NCBI RefSeq assembly: GCF_000283155.1
Contig: NW_004454181.1
Location: forward strand, 18,442,825-18,506,824
Reading direction: 5' to 3'
Origin: Ceratotherium simum simum
Lineage: Eukaryota; Chordata; Mammalia; Perissodactyla; Rhinocerotidae
Length of the DNA: 64,000 nt
The notes under the pieces are model-generated. The model was not told where the DNA came from, ran no database searches, and saw nothing but the letters and a program-made list of their open reading frames with translations. Position numbers and translations under genes: made by a program. Shown in pieces: positions 9,223 to 20,600 of the stretch (position 1 is the stretch's first letter; every line of letters begins with the position of its first letter).

Positions 9223-9438
9223 GCTGGCCCCGTGGCTTAGCGGTTAAGTGTGCGCACTCCGCTGCCGGCGGTCCGGGTTCGGATCCCGGGCGCGCACCGA
9301 CACACCGCTTCTCCGGCCATGCTGAGGCCGCGTCCCACATACAGCAACTAGAAGGATGTGCAGCTATGACATACAACTATCTACTGGGACTTTGGGGGAA
9401 AAAATAAATAAATAAATAAAATTATAAAAACAAAACAA
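9223..9438 (+). mobile_element. ERE SINE, simple type
   Basis: Full-length, low-divergence ERE. The TSD aacatcgtttaagg is at about 9209-9222 and 9445-9458, after an A-rich tail. Confidence 0.95.
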
Positions 9439-9669
9439 AACAAAACATCGTTTAAGGACATTTCCAAAAATCCTCCATCATGCCATTACCTAACCCTGTA
9501 ACTGTTTATATTTTTTTCTATTCTCTTCCTCCCTCTTAGCCCTTCTCTCCCTCGTTCTGTCTCATCCTTTCTTTCTCACTGACTCTAATTATAACAGATA
9601 CATAATAGCCATAATCACAGTGTAAATGCAATATCCCGTTTGATTTTTCTTTACTTAGCATTAGTTTTT

Positions 9670-9881
9670 TTTTTTTTTTAAAGATTTTATTTTTTTATTT
9701 TTTTCCCCCAAAGCCCCAGTAGATAGTTGTATGTCATAGCTGCACATCCTTCTAGTTGCTGTATGTGGGACGCGGCCTCAGCATGGCCAGAGAAGCAGTG
9801 CGTCGGTACATGCCCGGGATCCGAACCCGGACCGCCAGCAGCAGAGCGTGCGCACTTAACCGCTAAGCCACGGGGCCGGCC
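9670..9881 (-). mobile_element. ERE SINE, simple type
   Basis: Reverse-oriented ERE with a poly-T start. The TSD cttagcattagttttt is at about 9654-9669 and 9882-9897. Confidence 0.95.
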
Positions 9882-10289
9882 CTTAGCATTAGTTTTTAAA
9901 CACAGTCCTATATTTCTATAACGCTGCCATGTTTATTGTTAGACATGGCTGCATGATGTTTGCCGTTGGACTTTTAAGGGATCCCTGCTGACCCCCTTAA
10001 ATGCAAGACCATGGTGAGCTTCAGTAGATGTAGAGGATTTTTTTTTTTTTTAAGTATTTCCTTGAGCTGAAGCCCCAGGATGGGATAACAGAGTGTGGGG
10101 ATCTGGAACATTCTACAGCTCTGAACATGTTTTGCCAAGTTGGGACTGAACTGGTTTACACCTAGCTTGCCTGGGTGCCAAATTTCTTGGGACTCAGAGT
10201 TTAGAATACTTTCAGAACTTTCCCCAAACCTCCTGCCCCCCAGCTGCACAAATTGTGCCATCTTGAGAATCGATTTCTTTTCTTTTTAA
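9882..10289. other. No gene seen
   Basis: Unassigned sequence with a T12 run near 10030. Open frames here are short and lack any recognisable family. Confidence 0.5.
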
Positions 10290-10740
10290 CAACATTTATG
10301 GAGGAAAGGGCTTTTAATTTTAAAAGTAATGGATATTCATAGTAGAAAATTTGGGAGGAACAAAGCACAAATAAACTGAAAGCTACCTATAATCACACTG
10401 TAGGGTCTTGTTTTTCAATTGTAAAATTAATGTTTAAAAAGACAGAAGCTCAACACCGCTAAAGTAGAAATGAAAGCCCCACATCTCACTACAGTTCATT
10501 TTCCAGGGCCAACTGCTACTAAATTCGGCGTATAACCTTCTAGACTTTTCCACATGTGCACAATCGTGTTTGTGCTTATCCTTTTTTTCTTCTGTTCTTT
10601 TAACAAAAATGAAATCTAAAGATGCTATTTTGTCTTGCTTTTTTTTTCCACTTAGCCATATATCATAGACATTAATGGATCTATGTCTTCATGAAAACTG
10701 AAAACTATCCCATTTGTTATTAAAAGGGACTTTTCCAATG
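10290..10740 (-). mobile_element. Old L1 LINE 3' UTR, antisense
   Basis: 'aaagtaatggatattcatagtag', 'aacaaagcacaaataaactg' and 'cacttagccatatatcatag' follow the antisense L1M 3'-UTR pattern. Confidence 0.65.
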
Positions 10741-10960
10741 GAGAAGTCCACTAATAGAACACATTATGTCACCCTGGTCCAGGCATGGGAAAACAATAGA
10801 GCATTTGCCATCTCCCTGTAAAACTTGGGGGAAAATAATTTAACAGCAGTAATTGGGATGTAAGTTAGATATAAGGTGATAATGGGTGGGTAAGCTAGAA
10901 AGGCTTAGGGGTGGGGTGTAGTCTCCTGAAATCCCCTGGGGTCTCTAGTCTTGGAGGAAG

Positions 10961-11150
10961 CATGCACTTTGTAGAATCCCACCTTCATGCTTGGGCTGCC
11001 TGGAATGACTGCTCACCTTTCATCTGTCTTTCCAAATTCAAATTGTCCTTCCAACTCCACCTCCTCCAGGAAGCCTTCTCTGATTACTCCAACTTATAGA
11101 TTGCCCCTTACAGAAATCCCCCTAGTGTGTACCATCCGCTTGTAATGGCT
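10961..11150 (+). repeat. L2 LINE 3' fragment
   Basis: The 'ctcctccaggaagccttctc' and 'tgattactccaacttataga' block is the typical sense L2 sequence. Confidence 0.75.
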
Positions 11151-11600
11151 CAGAGGGAAAGCTGGGCTTTAGAGTCGCACGTATTAGTCTTCACATATTA
11201 GCTCTGAGACTTCAGACACACAACCTTCATTCATTCAACAAATGTTACCTGAGCACCTACTGTGTGCTAGAGTCTGGAACTACCAAGTATCTGTCCTCAA
11301 GTCCTGTGGGAGACCCAGCCCAATAACAGCAAATTACAACACAGTGTGATAAATGAGATAAAGGCTGTAACACTGGGATATTGTGGGAAAACAGAGCCAT
11401 CAACCTGACCACCTCCTAAGGGTCAGGGAAGGCTGATCTGAGAGGAACTGACAAATAAGCCAAAGCCTTTATTTACTCATTATTTAGTGGGGATAAAAAT
11501 ACCTTTCTTCCAGAACTTTTATGAGATTAAATGAGAATATATAGATTCAGTACTTAGCACAGGATCTAGTGTTTTGTAGGTGCTCATTGAACAATGCTGT
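11150..11600 (+). repeat. MIR SINE split by an antisense L2 fragment
   Basis: A MIR head (11150-11225, 'gctgggctttagagtcgcac') and MIR tail (11462-11600, 'gtggggataaaaataccttt...cacaggatctagtgt') flank a piece of L2. Confidence 0.6.
11222..11461 (-). repeat. L2 LINE 3' end, antisense
   Basis: 'cattcattcaacaaatgtta', 'gagcacctactgtgtgctag' and 'ggtcagggaaggctgatctg' in antisense L2 order. Confidence 0.8.
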
Positions 11601-11800
11601 TCTTCCCACTCATTGGCGATTTGTCCAGCCTACCTGCCTATGGTTTTGAATTACTATCTATTGTAGCCTTCATTTAACTCTTCACAAAGTGTGTCTTTTA
11701 TCTCCCAATTAGATTGTAATCCCTTCAAGGGGGGAGGCTGCATCTTATAGTTCCTCATGGATGTGTACCTGGTAGGCACTGGGATACTGTGGACTTCATT
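11601..11800 (+). repeat. L2 LINE 3' end
   Basis: 'ttagattgtaatcccttcaagg' through 'tacctggtaggcactgggat' is the sense L2 terminus. Confidence 0.7.
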
Positions 11801-11814
11801 TTATTTGTTCAGCT

Positions 11815-12015
11815 CTGTCTGGAGTAGGCTGTGAGGCTGAGTTCTTCAAAGTGTGGTCTTCAGCATACACTGCTGAGGGTGCGTGCCTTGGGGCCAGGAG
11901 GGGAGGGCTTGTGAAAAATGGAAATCCCTGGGCCCTGACCCCCAGAAGGTCTGATTTGGGAGGTCTGGGGGGACCCTGGAATCTGCATTTGACGAGTTCC
12001 CAGTGGTTGTGATGC
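11815..12015. mobile_element. MER20-like hAT-Charlie non-autonomous DNA transposon
   Basis: Symmetrical element with 'ttcttcaaagtgtggtcttc', 'aaatccctgggccctgaccc', 'aggtctgatttgggaggtct' and 'gttgtgatgcacagttacctgag', the MER20-type arrangement. Confidence 0.65.
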
Positions 12016-12900
12016 ACAGTTACCTGAGAAGTTCCAGGCTGGGGGATGTGGGCAAGAGCTGGCAGGATGGACCAGAGGGTCTCTCCAGCCCCCCACTTCC
12101 TCCCTTTCCCATTGACTTCCTTCTGCATGATTAGAACGGTTTTCTCCTGAGCAGCTACTCATGCAAGGTCAGTGTGAAAGGCAGGCTGGGAGTGGTGGGG
12201 ACGTGGGAAAAGACAGCATTGGCCCCGGATGCCTGACTCAGCTGTGCTCCTCTCCCCTGCACTGGAGTCTCTGGGCATCTGACCCTCCAGCCCTCCTCCC
12301 GCCTACGCCCTGCCTCTTTGCCTCTTGAACCAGGGTTCACCTATTTGTTCAGACGCTCACTGAGAACCTTCCACGAGGGGTAAATGAACTCCAACTGCCT
12401 CCATATCACAGTGAGGTTTTATGGGGCAATTGAACCCATAGAGCAACTGTACCCCAGTGGAGATAAAGGATGACCCCAAGGCTACTCCCCCTGGGCCACC
12501 GCAACTTCCCACCTGGACTCTGGCTCCTGCTCAAATCAGCCACCATGATTCTGAGAGTAATTAGTGAAGCGGGTGGGAAATGCAGGTCCTCGAGTCCACT
12601 GTTCGAGGAGGAGCCCTGGGCCTCCTCCTAACCTCCCCACCCCAGAACCTTCCAGGGCTTTGCATGGAGTAAGTGATCAATCAGGGTTATAGATTGATCA
12701 AACCCCCCTTCCTCTTCTTTCCTCAACCAAGAATCTGAAATGCTAATTGGGTTTGATCCTAGAATATCAAGGCTAAATGGGACCTCTGAGGGCAATTTAT
12801 TCCATAATGATTCTCCTGGTTCTGCTCTCAAGAGTCAGAGGCTAAGAAATTCAGCATTCCCTTGGAAAGTCCAGTCAGCACTTTGTTTATCCACAATTAG
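12016..12900. other. No gene or known repeat recognised
   Basis: Single-copy-looking sequence of about 0.9 kb. Open frames are under 120 codons and lack family features. Confidence 0.5.
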
Positions 12901-12919
12901 AAATTAGAAAAGAGAGAAA

Positions 12920-13140
12920 CTCTGAGGCCAGGCTGCCTGGTTTGAATCCCAGCTCTGCCTCTTGCTGCCTGTGTGACCTTGAGCAAGTTATTTATCTTCC
13001 TGTGTCTCAGTTTTCTCATCTGCAAAATGGGAACAATAATTGTGTCTACCTTAAAGGGTTGTTATGAATACTAAATGAGTTAATTTTTGGAAAGCACTTT
13101 TGTCAGAGCCCAGCACAGAGTACAGAAGAGGGCACAAGGT
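12920..13140 (+). repeat. MIR SINE
   Basis: Well-preserved sense MIR: 'ggctgcctggtttgaatccc', 'tgcctgtgtgaccttgagca', 'tcatctgcaaaatgggaac', 'gggttgttatgaatactaaa'. Confidence 0.92.
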
Positions 13141-13209
13141 AAAGGTTGCTATGCAGCCTCCACACTGCTGTGTCCGGACACCAGCTTTGCAGTGACAAGC
13201 ATCTCCACC

Positions 13210-13510
13210 GTTGCTAAGCGTCAGACGCCCCAGGGTTCAGTCCTCATTCTTGTCTTTTCTCTGAGCACTCACTCCCCTGCGATCTCATCCAGTCCATGGT
13301 TTTAAATATCATCTATATGCTGATGACTCCCCAATGTTTTTCCCCATCTCAGCCCTTCCCTCTGGACTTATATCCTGCTGCCTACCTAAGAGCTCCACTT
13401 CATGTCTTATGCCATCTCAAACTCAACATGTCCAAAACTCCTGTTCTTCTACCCTCAACAAAGCCTGCTCCTCCCCTGGACCACTCCATCTCAGCAGATG
13501 GGGAACACTA
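13210..13510 (+). mobile_element. L2 LINE internal fragment
   Basis: 'aaatatcatctatatgctga', 'tgactccccaatgtttttcc' and 'atctcaaactcaacatgtcc' are a characteristic sense block of L2 upstream of the usual 3' end. Confidence 0.85.
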
Positions 13511-13730
13511 GAAGTCAACATCTACTGTGTGCCTGCAGTGTGCTAAATGCTCTACAGGAGTTATCACCCATGTATCCCAACCAGTCCACTAGGTAGGTCC
13601 TGACAGCATCCCCACTAAGTAAAAGGGAAACTGAGGCTCAGAAATGTCACAGTCAGTTGGTAAGTGGAGGAGGCAGTCTAGCTTCAGATCCTGCACTCAT
13701 GTCTTTTAACCAAATGCAGCAATTTGATTT
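13510..13730 (-). repeat. MIR SINE, antisense
   Basis: 'tctactgtgtgcctgcagtg', 'taaaagggaaactgaggctc' and 'agcttcagatcctgcactca' in antisense MIR order. Confidence 0.75.
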
Positions 13731-13789
13731 GGTTGCAGCCTCCAGAACCAACCAGGCTCTTGGAGACCGTTATTGCTCCTGCGGTGCTT

Positions 13790-14010
13790 AGCAAGTGACC
13801 CCAAAGTGCCAGCCACTGTGCTAAGTGCTCAACACATGGCATCTCATTTGATCCATGCAGCAGACTTCCAAGAGAGCTGTTATCATCCCTGTTTACAGAA
13901 AAGAAAGTCTAGGCTCAGAAAGGTTAGGTGACTTGTCCAAGGTCACATAGCTTGTTGTTGATGAAGCTTGGATTTGAACTCAGTTCTCTCTGACCTGAAG
14001 TGGTACTTGC
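13790..14010 (-). repeat. MIR SINE, antisense
   Basis: 'cagccactgtgctaagtgct', 'ggcatctcatttgatccatg', 'aggtgacttgtccaaggtca' and 'cttggatttgaactcagttc'. Confidence 0.88.
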
Positions 14011-14084
14011 CACCATGATGGATACTGCTGGCTCTCTGAGGAAAAGCAGAATGCCAGTCTCTGGCTCTAATGTCAGTTATAACC

Positions 14085-14160
14085 CATGCCTTCATTAATT
14101 CATTCATTCAATAGACATTTACTAAGCATCAGGCTCTGTGTTAGGCAACAGAGATACACA
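14085..14160 (-). repeat. L2 LINE 3' tip, antisense
   Basis: 'ttcattcattcaatagacat' and 'ggctctgtgttaggcaacag' match antisense L2. Confidence 0.7.
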
Positions 14161-14985
14161 GCAGAAGAGAAAACAGTCCCCACCCCAGTGAATGAAGCTC
14201 CCAGCCCCGTAGCTTGTCCCCTTTCCCCCAGTTCATCCCCTACTCTTAGCCTCACTTCCTTTCCTATCCAGCCCATGGGTGCATCACTTCCTCTGCCAGG
14301 ACCCTCAACGTTCTTTGGCCACCTTGGCTTCCCAGGTCCCATCTTTGGACCAAAAAATTTTGTCTTTCCACCTCCCATCTCCAGGACTGCTGCCTACAAC
14401 CAGAAGAAAAGGCACAACAGGGGGCGACACCACCACAAATTCGTGATCCTCCCTCAACCGGGTTTTGAACAGCTCAGTAGTCCTTCCCCTCATCACTGGG
14501 TGGTTCCCAGCCCCATTCTCCATGGTAACTAGTCTTACCAAGTCTCCTACATCACTCCCACCACCCCAGCGCCCACCCCAGCCCCAGTCATTGCTTTAAT
14601 GGCCATATAGTAATCCATTGAATGGATATATCACAGCTTATTCACCAGTCCCCTGTTATTGGACAGCTGGGGTAGGTAGGAAAAAGTGCACAGGTGAATA
14701 GGAAACACCACAACATGGAGAAAACAAAAACAAAAGCATTATTCAAGACTATGTGTTAACATGATAGTACTGAGGTGAGTTGGGTGGGGCTGCAGTTCCT
14801 CTGGGTGTTCATGGGTCATAAACCAGCAGAGGACAGTGACCTCAGAGACAGTGCCGGAGGAGACGGGAAGTCCTGTAGCCACTGGTCTGCACAGCAGCCT
14901 CCTCACTGGGGACATTCTCTGCCAGACAGGGAAAACTCTTGTTTTCTGCTTCTGCTTTGTGTCTCTGCCTGTTCCACTCCCTATT
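14161..14985. other. No supported gene; contains a 148-codon open frame
   Basis: The plus-strand frame 14086-14532 starts inside the L2 tip and continues through C-rich sequence into a basic stretch (KKRHNRGRHHHKF). It has no recognisable domain. A small L1-like antisense piece may be at 14590-14680. Confidence 0.4.
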
Positions 14986-15054
14986 TTGGGCTGATGGAAC
15001 ATCTGACTGTTGTAGGCAAAGCCCTTTGGGTTGCAAGTAAAGAAACCCTCTTGA

Positions 15055-15306
15055 GGGGCCAGCTCGGTGGCGCAAGCGGTTAAGTGCGCCCGCTCCACTG
15101 CGGCGGTCCAGGGTACGCCCGTTTGGATCCCGGGCGTGCACTGACGCACTGCTTGGCGAGCCGTGCTGTGGCGGCGTCCCATATAAAGTGGAGGAAGACG
15201 AGCACGGATGTTAGCCCAGGGCCAGTCTTCCTCAGCAAAAAAAAAAAAAAAAAAAAAGGAGGATTGGCAGATGTTAGCACAGGGCTAATCTCCTCACAAA
15301 AAAAAG
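15055..15306 (+). mobile_element. ERE SINE, long type
   Basis: Full-length, with an internal A19 run. The near-perfect TSD is aaagaaaccctcttg before and aaagaaacccttttg after. Confidence 0.93.
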
Positions 15307-15519
15307 AAAGAAACCCTTTTGGGCCAGCTTAGGCCAAAAGGGGGAACTTACTAGGTTTCACCATACGTAATTGCTGATATTTGATAGCAATTGATAGACC
15401 TTTTTGATCTATGAAAACAACAATTTCATACAGTTCAACCTAATATTTTAAGGATGCACGAGTGCCTCAGGGAACCCAAAGGGGCAGAAACAGAGGGCTT
15501 CATGAGGAACTAGAGGTAC

Positions 15520-15522
<3 letters not shown>

Positions 15523-15569
<47 letters not shown>
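15523..15569. repeat. (TC)23 microsatellite
   Basis: 47-bp uninterrupted homopurine-homopyrimidine run inside family A. Confidence 0.97.
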
Positions 15570-15576
<7 letters not shown>

Positions 15577-15707
15577 CACATGCAGCTTCTCACTTCATCT
15601 ACTTGATTCTCCACAGACCTCCTTCTCTGCTGCCCATGTGCGCGCAGACAGCAGGGCTTTCAGTGCAGCCAACAGAAGCTAAGTCAGGAGGGATAATCTG
15701 ATTGGTC

Positions 15708-15736
15708 TATCGCGAGTCAAATATCGCGAGTCAAGT
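15708..15736. repeat. Tandem TATCGCGAGTCAA pair
   Basis: Two adjacent direct copies of tatcgcgagtcaa, each holding the palindrome TCGCGA, next to two ATTGG/CCAAT-type boxes. Confidence 0.8.
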
Positions 15737-15784
15737 GTCCACCTCTGGTCCAATCAGCTGTGGGCAGGGAGGCTGAGCTCTTCA

Positions 15785-16330
15785 TTGCAAGCAATCAAAG
15801 CTGATTTGAGCAGAAAAGAAATTTATTGTAAGGATATCAATTCAATCACAGAATTTTCAAGCTTGGAAAACAAGCAAAGTCAGGAATGGACAAGCAGCTA
15901 GAACTACAGCCACAATCACATCACAGAAATGGTTTTCTGAGGGTCCTGCTGCCAGTAGCACCAAGAGCTGGACTAGGCAGTTTGCACCTCTTATCAATGG
16001 TGGCACTGCTCACTGGCACTGCAGCCACATTCCCCTGGGCACTGGACGTGGCCCCCACCACCACCAGAATGGATTCTCTTGTCCCCACTTCTTTGAGTCA
16101 CAAGCTGCAGAGGAAACATCTTATGGGAATGTCTGATTAGTGGAACCCAAGTCATGAGCAGGCACCTCACTGCCACAGATGATGGGAGCACGAGTATCTG
16201 GCCTTTTCTGCTTTGCACTGGGAGGTGGACCCCACCTTCCACCAGGACGCATGTAGTGGGGAGTTCCCTAAACGTAGATGGGGGCAGGTGCGCCGCCCCA
16301 CCAATGCGGTCATGAAGTACCACCTTGGCC
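15785..16330. repeat. Probable second family A-type ancient repeat
   Basis: Restarts with 'ttgcaagcaatcaaagctga' and 'gaaatttattgtaaggatat', a start shared with family A copies. The rest is too diverged to classify. No gene is supported. Confidence 0.4.
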
Positions 16331-16479
16331 ATCAGGGCCAACTGCTCTGGGTGGAGAGGGACAGTTTTTGATGAAGAGATCGTGGAGTGGACAGATGCCT
16401 AAAAGTGACTTCTTCCCATAGACATGTGCTATGCCCTCTGTGAAGCATTTTTCTCCTCCAGATGTAGCCCACTCATGGC

Positions 16480-16665
16480 CGGGCTCTCTTCCACTTAGAA
16501 CCTGCATAGGAGGGCACTGGATTAAATTGTTACCATTGCTTTTCTGTCTGAGATGTAAGCAGCTGGAGGGCAGGAAGTCTGCCATGTGTTTCTGTGTGAC
16601 CTCTACAGCAGCTGACCCAGGGCGGGCCTGTAGTGGGGGTTTTATAGGTGCTTGTTGGTAACAGA
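16480..16665 (+). repeat. L2 LINE 3' end
   Basis: 'taagcagctggagggcagga' to 'tttataggtgcttgttggt' follows the sense L2 terminus. Confidence 0.6.
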
Positions 16666-16701
16666 CACTGATTCTTGGTGATAAGCAAAATTTAAAAAAA
16701 T

Positions 16702-16990
16702 AGGGCTGGCCCCATGGCTTAGAGGTTAAGTGCACTCGCTCTGCTACTGGCGGCCCGGGTTCAGATCCCGGGTGCGCACCGACACACCGCTTCTCCGGCC
16801 ATGCTGAGGCCGCGTCCCACATACAGCAACTAGAAGGATGTGCAACTATGACATACAACTATCTACTGGGGCTTTGGGGAAAAAAAAGGAGGAGGATTGG
16901 CAATAGATGTTAGCTCAGAGCTGGTCTTCCTCGGCAAAAAGAGGAGGATTAGCATGGATGTTAGCACAGGGCTGATCTTCCTCACAAAAA
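16702..16990 (+). mobile_element. Composite ERE SINE (simple-type body joined to long-type tail)
   Basis: A simple-type ERE through 'ctactggggctttgggg' runs directly into 'ggaggattggcaatagatg', 'ttagctcagagctggtcttcc' and 'gaggaggattagcatggatg'. The same junction is present in three other copies in the window. Confidence 0.92.
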
Positions 16991-17057
16991 AAATTTTTTT
17001 AAATAATAAAGAGAGAAGTTTTTTATTCTCTGGGGTAGCTCATAGAAAGGATGGAAA

Positions 17058-17302
17058 GGGGCCGGCCGGGTGGCGTAGCAGTTAAGTGCGCGTGCTCCAC
17101 TGCAGCGGCCTGGGGTTCAGATCCCGGACGCACGCTGGGGCACCGCTAGTCAAGCCATGCTGTGGCAGCATCCCATATAAAGTGGAGGAAGATGGGCAAG
17201 GATGTTAGCCCAGGGCCAATTCTTCCTCAGCAAAAAGAGGAGGATTGGCAGATGTTAGCTCAGGGCTGACCTTTCTCAAAAAAAAAAAAGAGAAAAAGAA
17301 AA
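17058..17302 (+). mobile_element. ERE SINE, long type
   Basis: Full-length. The TSD agaaaggatggaaa is at 17044-17057 and about 17303-17316. Confidence 0.94.
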
Positions 17303-17439
17303 AGAAAGGATGGAAAAGCTAAACCACCAGACTTCAAGGTAGCCCATAGCACCAGGAGCAAGAATGAAGGAAGAGACAGACCCCATGGGGCACTGCGGTC
17401 CGGCGAATCTTCTTCAACCATCCTCCATCCTTACAGCCC

Positions 17440-17640
17440 TCCACTCAAGACTCAAATTCCCAGCTCGGCCAATTACTGGCTGTAGCACTTGGACAGGTCA
17501 CTTAACCTTGCTGGCAGAATGGGGCTAACAATTAAACCCGCCTCCCAGGGACATAGGAGGATCTGATAACTCAATACGTGAAGGTACTTCGAAAGGGGCC
17601 TGGCAACTAGCAAATACTTAATAAAAGTTAGCTAATAAAA
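17440..17640 (+). repeat. MIR SINE
   Basis: 'cagctcggccaattactggc', 'ggtcacttaaccttgctggc' and 'tactaataaaagttagc'-like tail in sense MIR order. Confidence 0.8.
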
Positions 17641-18600
17641 AGGCACCAGGCGAGAAAGTCCAATTGGCGTAACTAGGGACACTGGTCCACTCCTGGGGTT
17701 GGGCAGGTCTTGATTGACAGTCCCATGAAGACCCATGTGCAGCAGGGGGAGAAGCAGCTGTTCAAGGAACATGGAAAGATCATGAAAGTGCTCTTACAGA
17801 GGAAGGGGAAGTGTATGCCAGGCAAGCAAGAACTATAAGTCCTGTCTATGATTCCTCAGCTCCCTGGGACTGGAAAAGAAGATTGCCCACCCTCACGTCT
17901 ACCGGTTTAATCCTGCCTGGTGCCACAGCCAGGGAAGAAGGGGTGCGGGGGAGGGAGCGGTAGCTCCAACAACTTCCAAGCAACCTCACCTGCAAACTTC
18001 CAGCCAGAGCAGCCCATGACCCTTGAAAACTATTGCTGCAGGCCAAAGTCAGATGCCAAAAGGTCTTCATCCAGCTCCCTGTGCAATTATTCCTCGCCCC
18101 CTGTCCTGCCGCTGGCTAACCGTGATTAATTCCCATGGCTGCCGCACGAATCACTCCTAATGAATTTCTAATGAACTCATTTGGTGTTAATGCGGTGTGT
18201 AATTCCACAGGACACTCATTATAATTTAGCCTTATTAAGTCTCTAGTTATTGGAAACTACTATTCCTCTAAGCTCATAAGGAGGAGAAAAGTAATTATGT
18301 GGGGCAGGCAGTTAAGTCATGGAAAGGACTGGACATTCGGAGGAGGCCAGGAGGTGGCCGCTCCTATTTTTTCTCCTGGGGGTGTACTGCTCTCCAGAGG
18401 GGAACCAGCCGTGAAGGTCTTTGAGCTGAGGCACAAGTGCCTCCCCGACTTTATGTTCTGTAATGTCAGAGCTGCGCAGGCTGCTGTGTGCGTGGTGGGA
18501 TCTTTAAGACCCATCCAAAGGTCTTCTCCGCTTGCCTACTGCTTTGGTCTGAATTTCCACCCCAAGGGTGGCTTCCTTTGCGTTGGAAGCACGGTTGCAG
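17641..18600. other. Repeat-free block with a TAAT-rich core
   Basis: No recognised transposon for almost 1 kb. The core at 18120-18300 is dense in TAAT/ATTA and CTAATGA motifs. A 37-codon frame at 17724-17837 is not recognised. This is a candidate conserved noncoding element, on sequence character only. Confidence 0.4.
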
Positions 18601-18609
18601 GTTGAAAGG

Positions 18610-18770
18610 TGACCTATACACACGAAGCAGTCACAGATAGGTTATCTCATCTGATCATCACAGCATGCCAATTACTGTCATTATACCCCTTTGACAGATA
18701 AGGAGATGGAGGTTCACAGAGGTGAAGCGACTTGCCCAAGGTCACTGGATTCCGGGACCTGGAACAGAAG
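18610..18770 (-). repeat. MIR SINE, antisense
   Basis: 'ttatacccctttgacagataagg', 'gaagcgacttgcccaaggtc' in antisense MIR order, degraded. Confidence 0.75.
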
Positions 18771-19104
18771 CTGATCTCCCGACCCCCAGGTCAGTTCTCT
18801 GTCCAGCTCACCCTCATTTATTGCCTGGTATGCTTTTCCTGCACCCATGACTCACACCTCCACCTAGATCCGACTTTCCTTGAGGGTGGAACCGTTTCTA
18901 TGATCCTCTTTACCTGCTTGACTTGACTGGCCTTGGTTCAGAGGATGGGCTGCAAGCCTCCCGAGTAAGAGCAGGCTAAGACACCTAGAAGATTCTGTCA
19001 GGCACAAGCTGACGTTGTGTCTCCTCTTCCCAATTCTCCCTGAAAATTTCTCCCTATTCCCACTTTCTTACAACCAGCTTCACACTTTTGGCTAAAAGGT
19101 AGAT

Positions 19105-19400
19105 CAAATCTTTTTTTTTCCGTTTGAAATAATTTTCTCCTGGTGATAAAAGTAACATGCTTTTTGCATAAAATTCAGAAAAGTGCAGCAAAGTCTGAAT
19201 AACATAGGGATCATCTGTAATTGCATCACTCAGCTATAACTATTGTTCAACGGTTGGTGCATATATCCTTCCAGACCTTATTGTATGCACATATACATAT
19301 ACGTACAAACATTTTATCCAAAATGGGATAGTACCATATGTGCTATTTTGGAACTTGGTTTTTATTAAACTTAGAAACAGGAAATTTCTGAAAGATGAAT
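19105..19400 (-). mobile_element. Old L1 LINE 3' UTR, antisense
   Basis: 'gataaaagtaacatgctttt', 'aattgcatcactcagctata' and 'atatatccttccagacctta' follow the antisense L1M 3'-UTR pattern, as at 10290-10740. Confidence 0.7.
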
Positions 19401-20280
19401 TTACATTTTCAAATAATAAATAAAAACTGATTTAGCAAGAATATCCTTGGTAACTCCTCTGGATTATGAGAAGATACAAAAGAAGGAGAATTTAGTGAAT
19501 AAAGCCCAAATAACCTCACATACAAACCAGCAAGGAAATTTGCTTATTGCTACCTTATCTCCCAAAACATCTTGTTTATCAATTCGATTCAGGAGTTTGA
19601 CGTGAGAAGACCAACAGAGGGAAGATGAAGGCCTAGGTACAAAGTCACATGGCACCAGGGCGGGAAGAGTGGGCTGGCCCATGGGAGTTTACAGGGAAAC
19701 CCAGGGGCCTGGGGTGGCCCTTGCCTACCTCACCAGCCTCCCTCTCTGCTGCAAACTCATTATCACTGGAATCCCCCACACTCACTGCGCCATTCTGCAC
19801 CTCCTTGACTTTGCACATACTTTTCTCTCCACCTGGAATGCCCAGTGACGTAAATGGTGAAAATTTGCTTTCATGCAATGTCTAATCAATTGTTTGCCTA
19901 CAAGGAAAACAAAAAGAGCTCCTTGGAGGGCAAGGTAGGTTTTGTGTCAATATGGAGGGAGGTACTGAGCGGGTAGGGGAAGGTTTTCTTTCCCCTTTGA
20001 GTGTGGAAACAAGCTTTTCACAGCCTTCCTAGGTGCTGTGTTTAGTTCAGCCTCCGTGACCATGGGGCTGCCGTGCACGTCCAAGCCAGCCTGGAATCGA
20101 TCTTCTGTCTCCTGGGCTGTGTTCTCGTCTGCAAGTCCTTCTTTCCTAACTCTCTCCAGAACTTCCTGTCAGTCCCGGGTGACGTGCTGTTGGCCTCTGC
20201 CAGTGGCTTCTCACCCTGCTGCAGCCAAGCAGTTCCTCAGAGCTGCGGGTATGTTTATTGTGGTTGTTTAGACGTGGGCA
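19401..20280. other. No gene seen; possible L2 piece
   Basis: An L2-like sense piece is at about 19730-19870 ('ctttgcacatacttttctctccacctggaatgccc', a degraded L2 block). The remainder is unassigned. Confidence 0.45.
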
Positions 20281-20282
20281 GG

Positions 20283-20600
20283 AATGGATAAATTCATGTT
20301 GATGTCGGTGTGACCAGTATGTGTGTCTCTGTGCCTCTCTGTACAAAAATGCACATTGCCCAGGTGCATTTATGTCTGTGGTATTGTACATAAGAACTGT
20401 GTGCATGTGTGAGAAAATATGTATATGTGTTCCTATATCTGTGTATGTAAAAGGCGGTATGCTTTCCCTGTGTATAGGCATGTATCACTGTGTATACATG
20501 TGTAGTATTATGTGTTTGTGTATACATGTGGAGCAGAGTGCACGTGTGCTCAGCTGTGACTTTCTGTGAATGGTTCTGGATCTGTTTGTATACAGGTATG
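20283..20600. repeat. Degenerate TG-rich tract
   Basis: About 300 bp of imperfect TGTG/TATG/CATG repeats, giving spurious open frames rich in C, V and Y on one strand and H and T on the other. Confidence 0.8.

Larger units (their letters stand above)
14985..15790. repeat. Ancient repeat, family A (copy 1), split by an ERE
   Basis: 'gggttgcaagtaaagaaaccc', then the ERE, then 'gccagcttaggccaaaaggg', a pyrimidine tract and 'tggtccaatcagctgtgggc'. The same order recurs at 20600-21070, 47525-48255 and 51020-51500. I cannot name the family. Confidence 0.5.

Noticed and set aside
14086..14532. 148-codon plus-strand open frame with a basic C-terminal stretch
   Set aside because: It starts inside an antisense L2 tip, has no recognisable domain, and a frame on the minus strand covers much of it. 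Composition explains it better than coding.
17724..17837. 37-codon frame starting MKTHVQQGEKQLF
   Set aside because: Short, unrecognised and without splice or conservation evidence; could be an exon, but nothing supports it.
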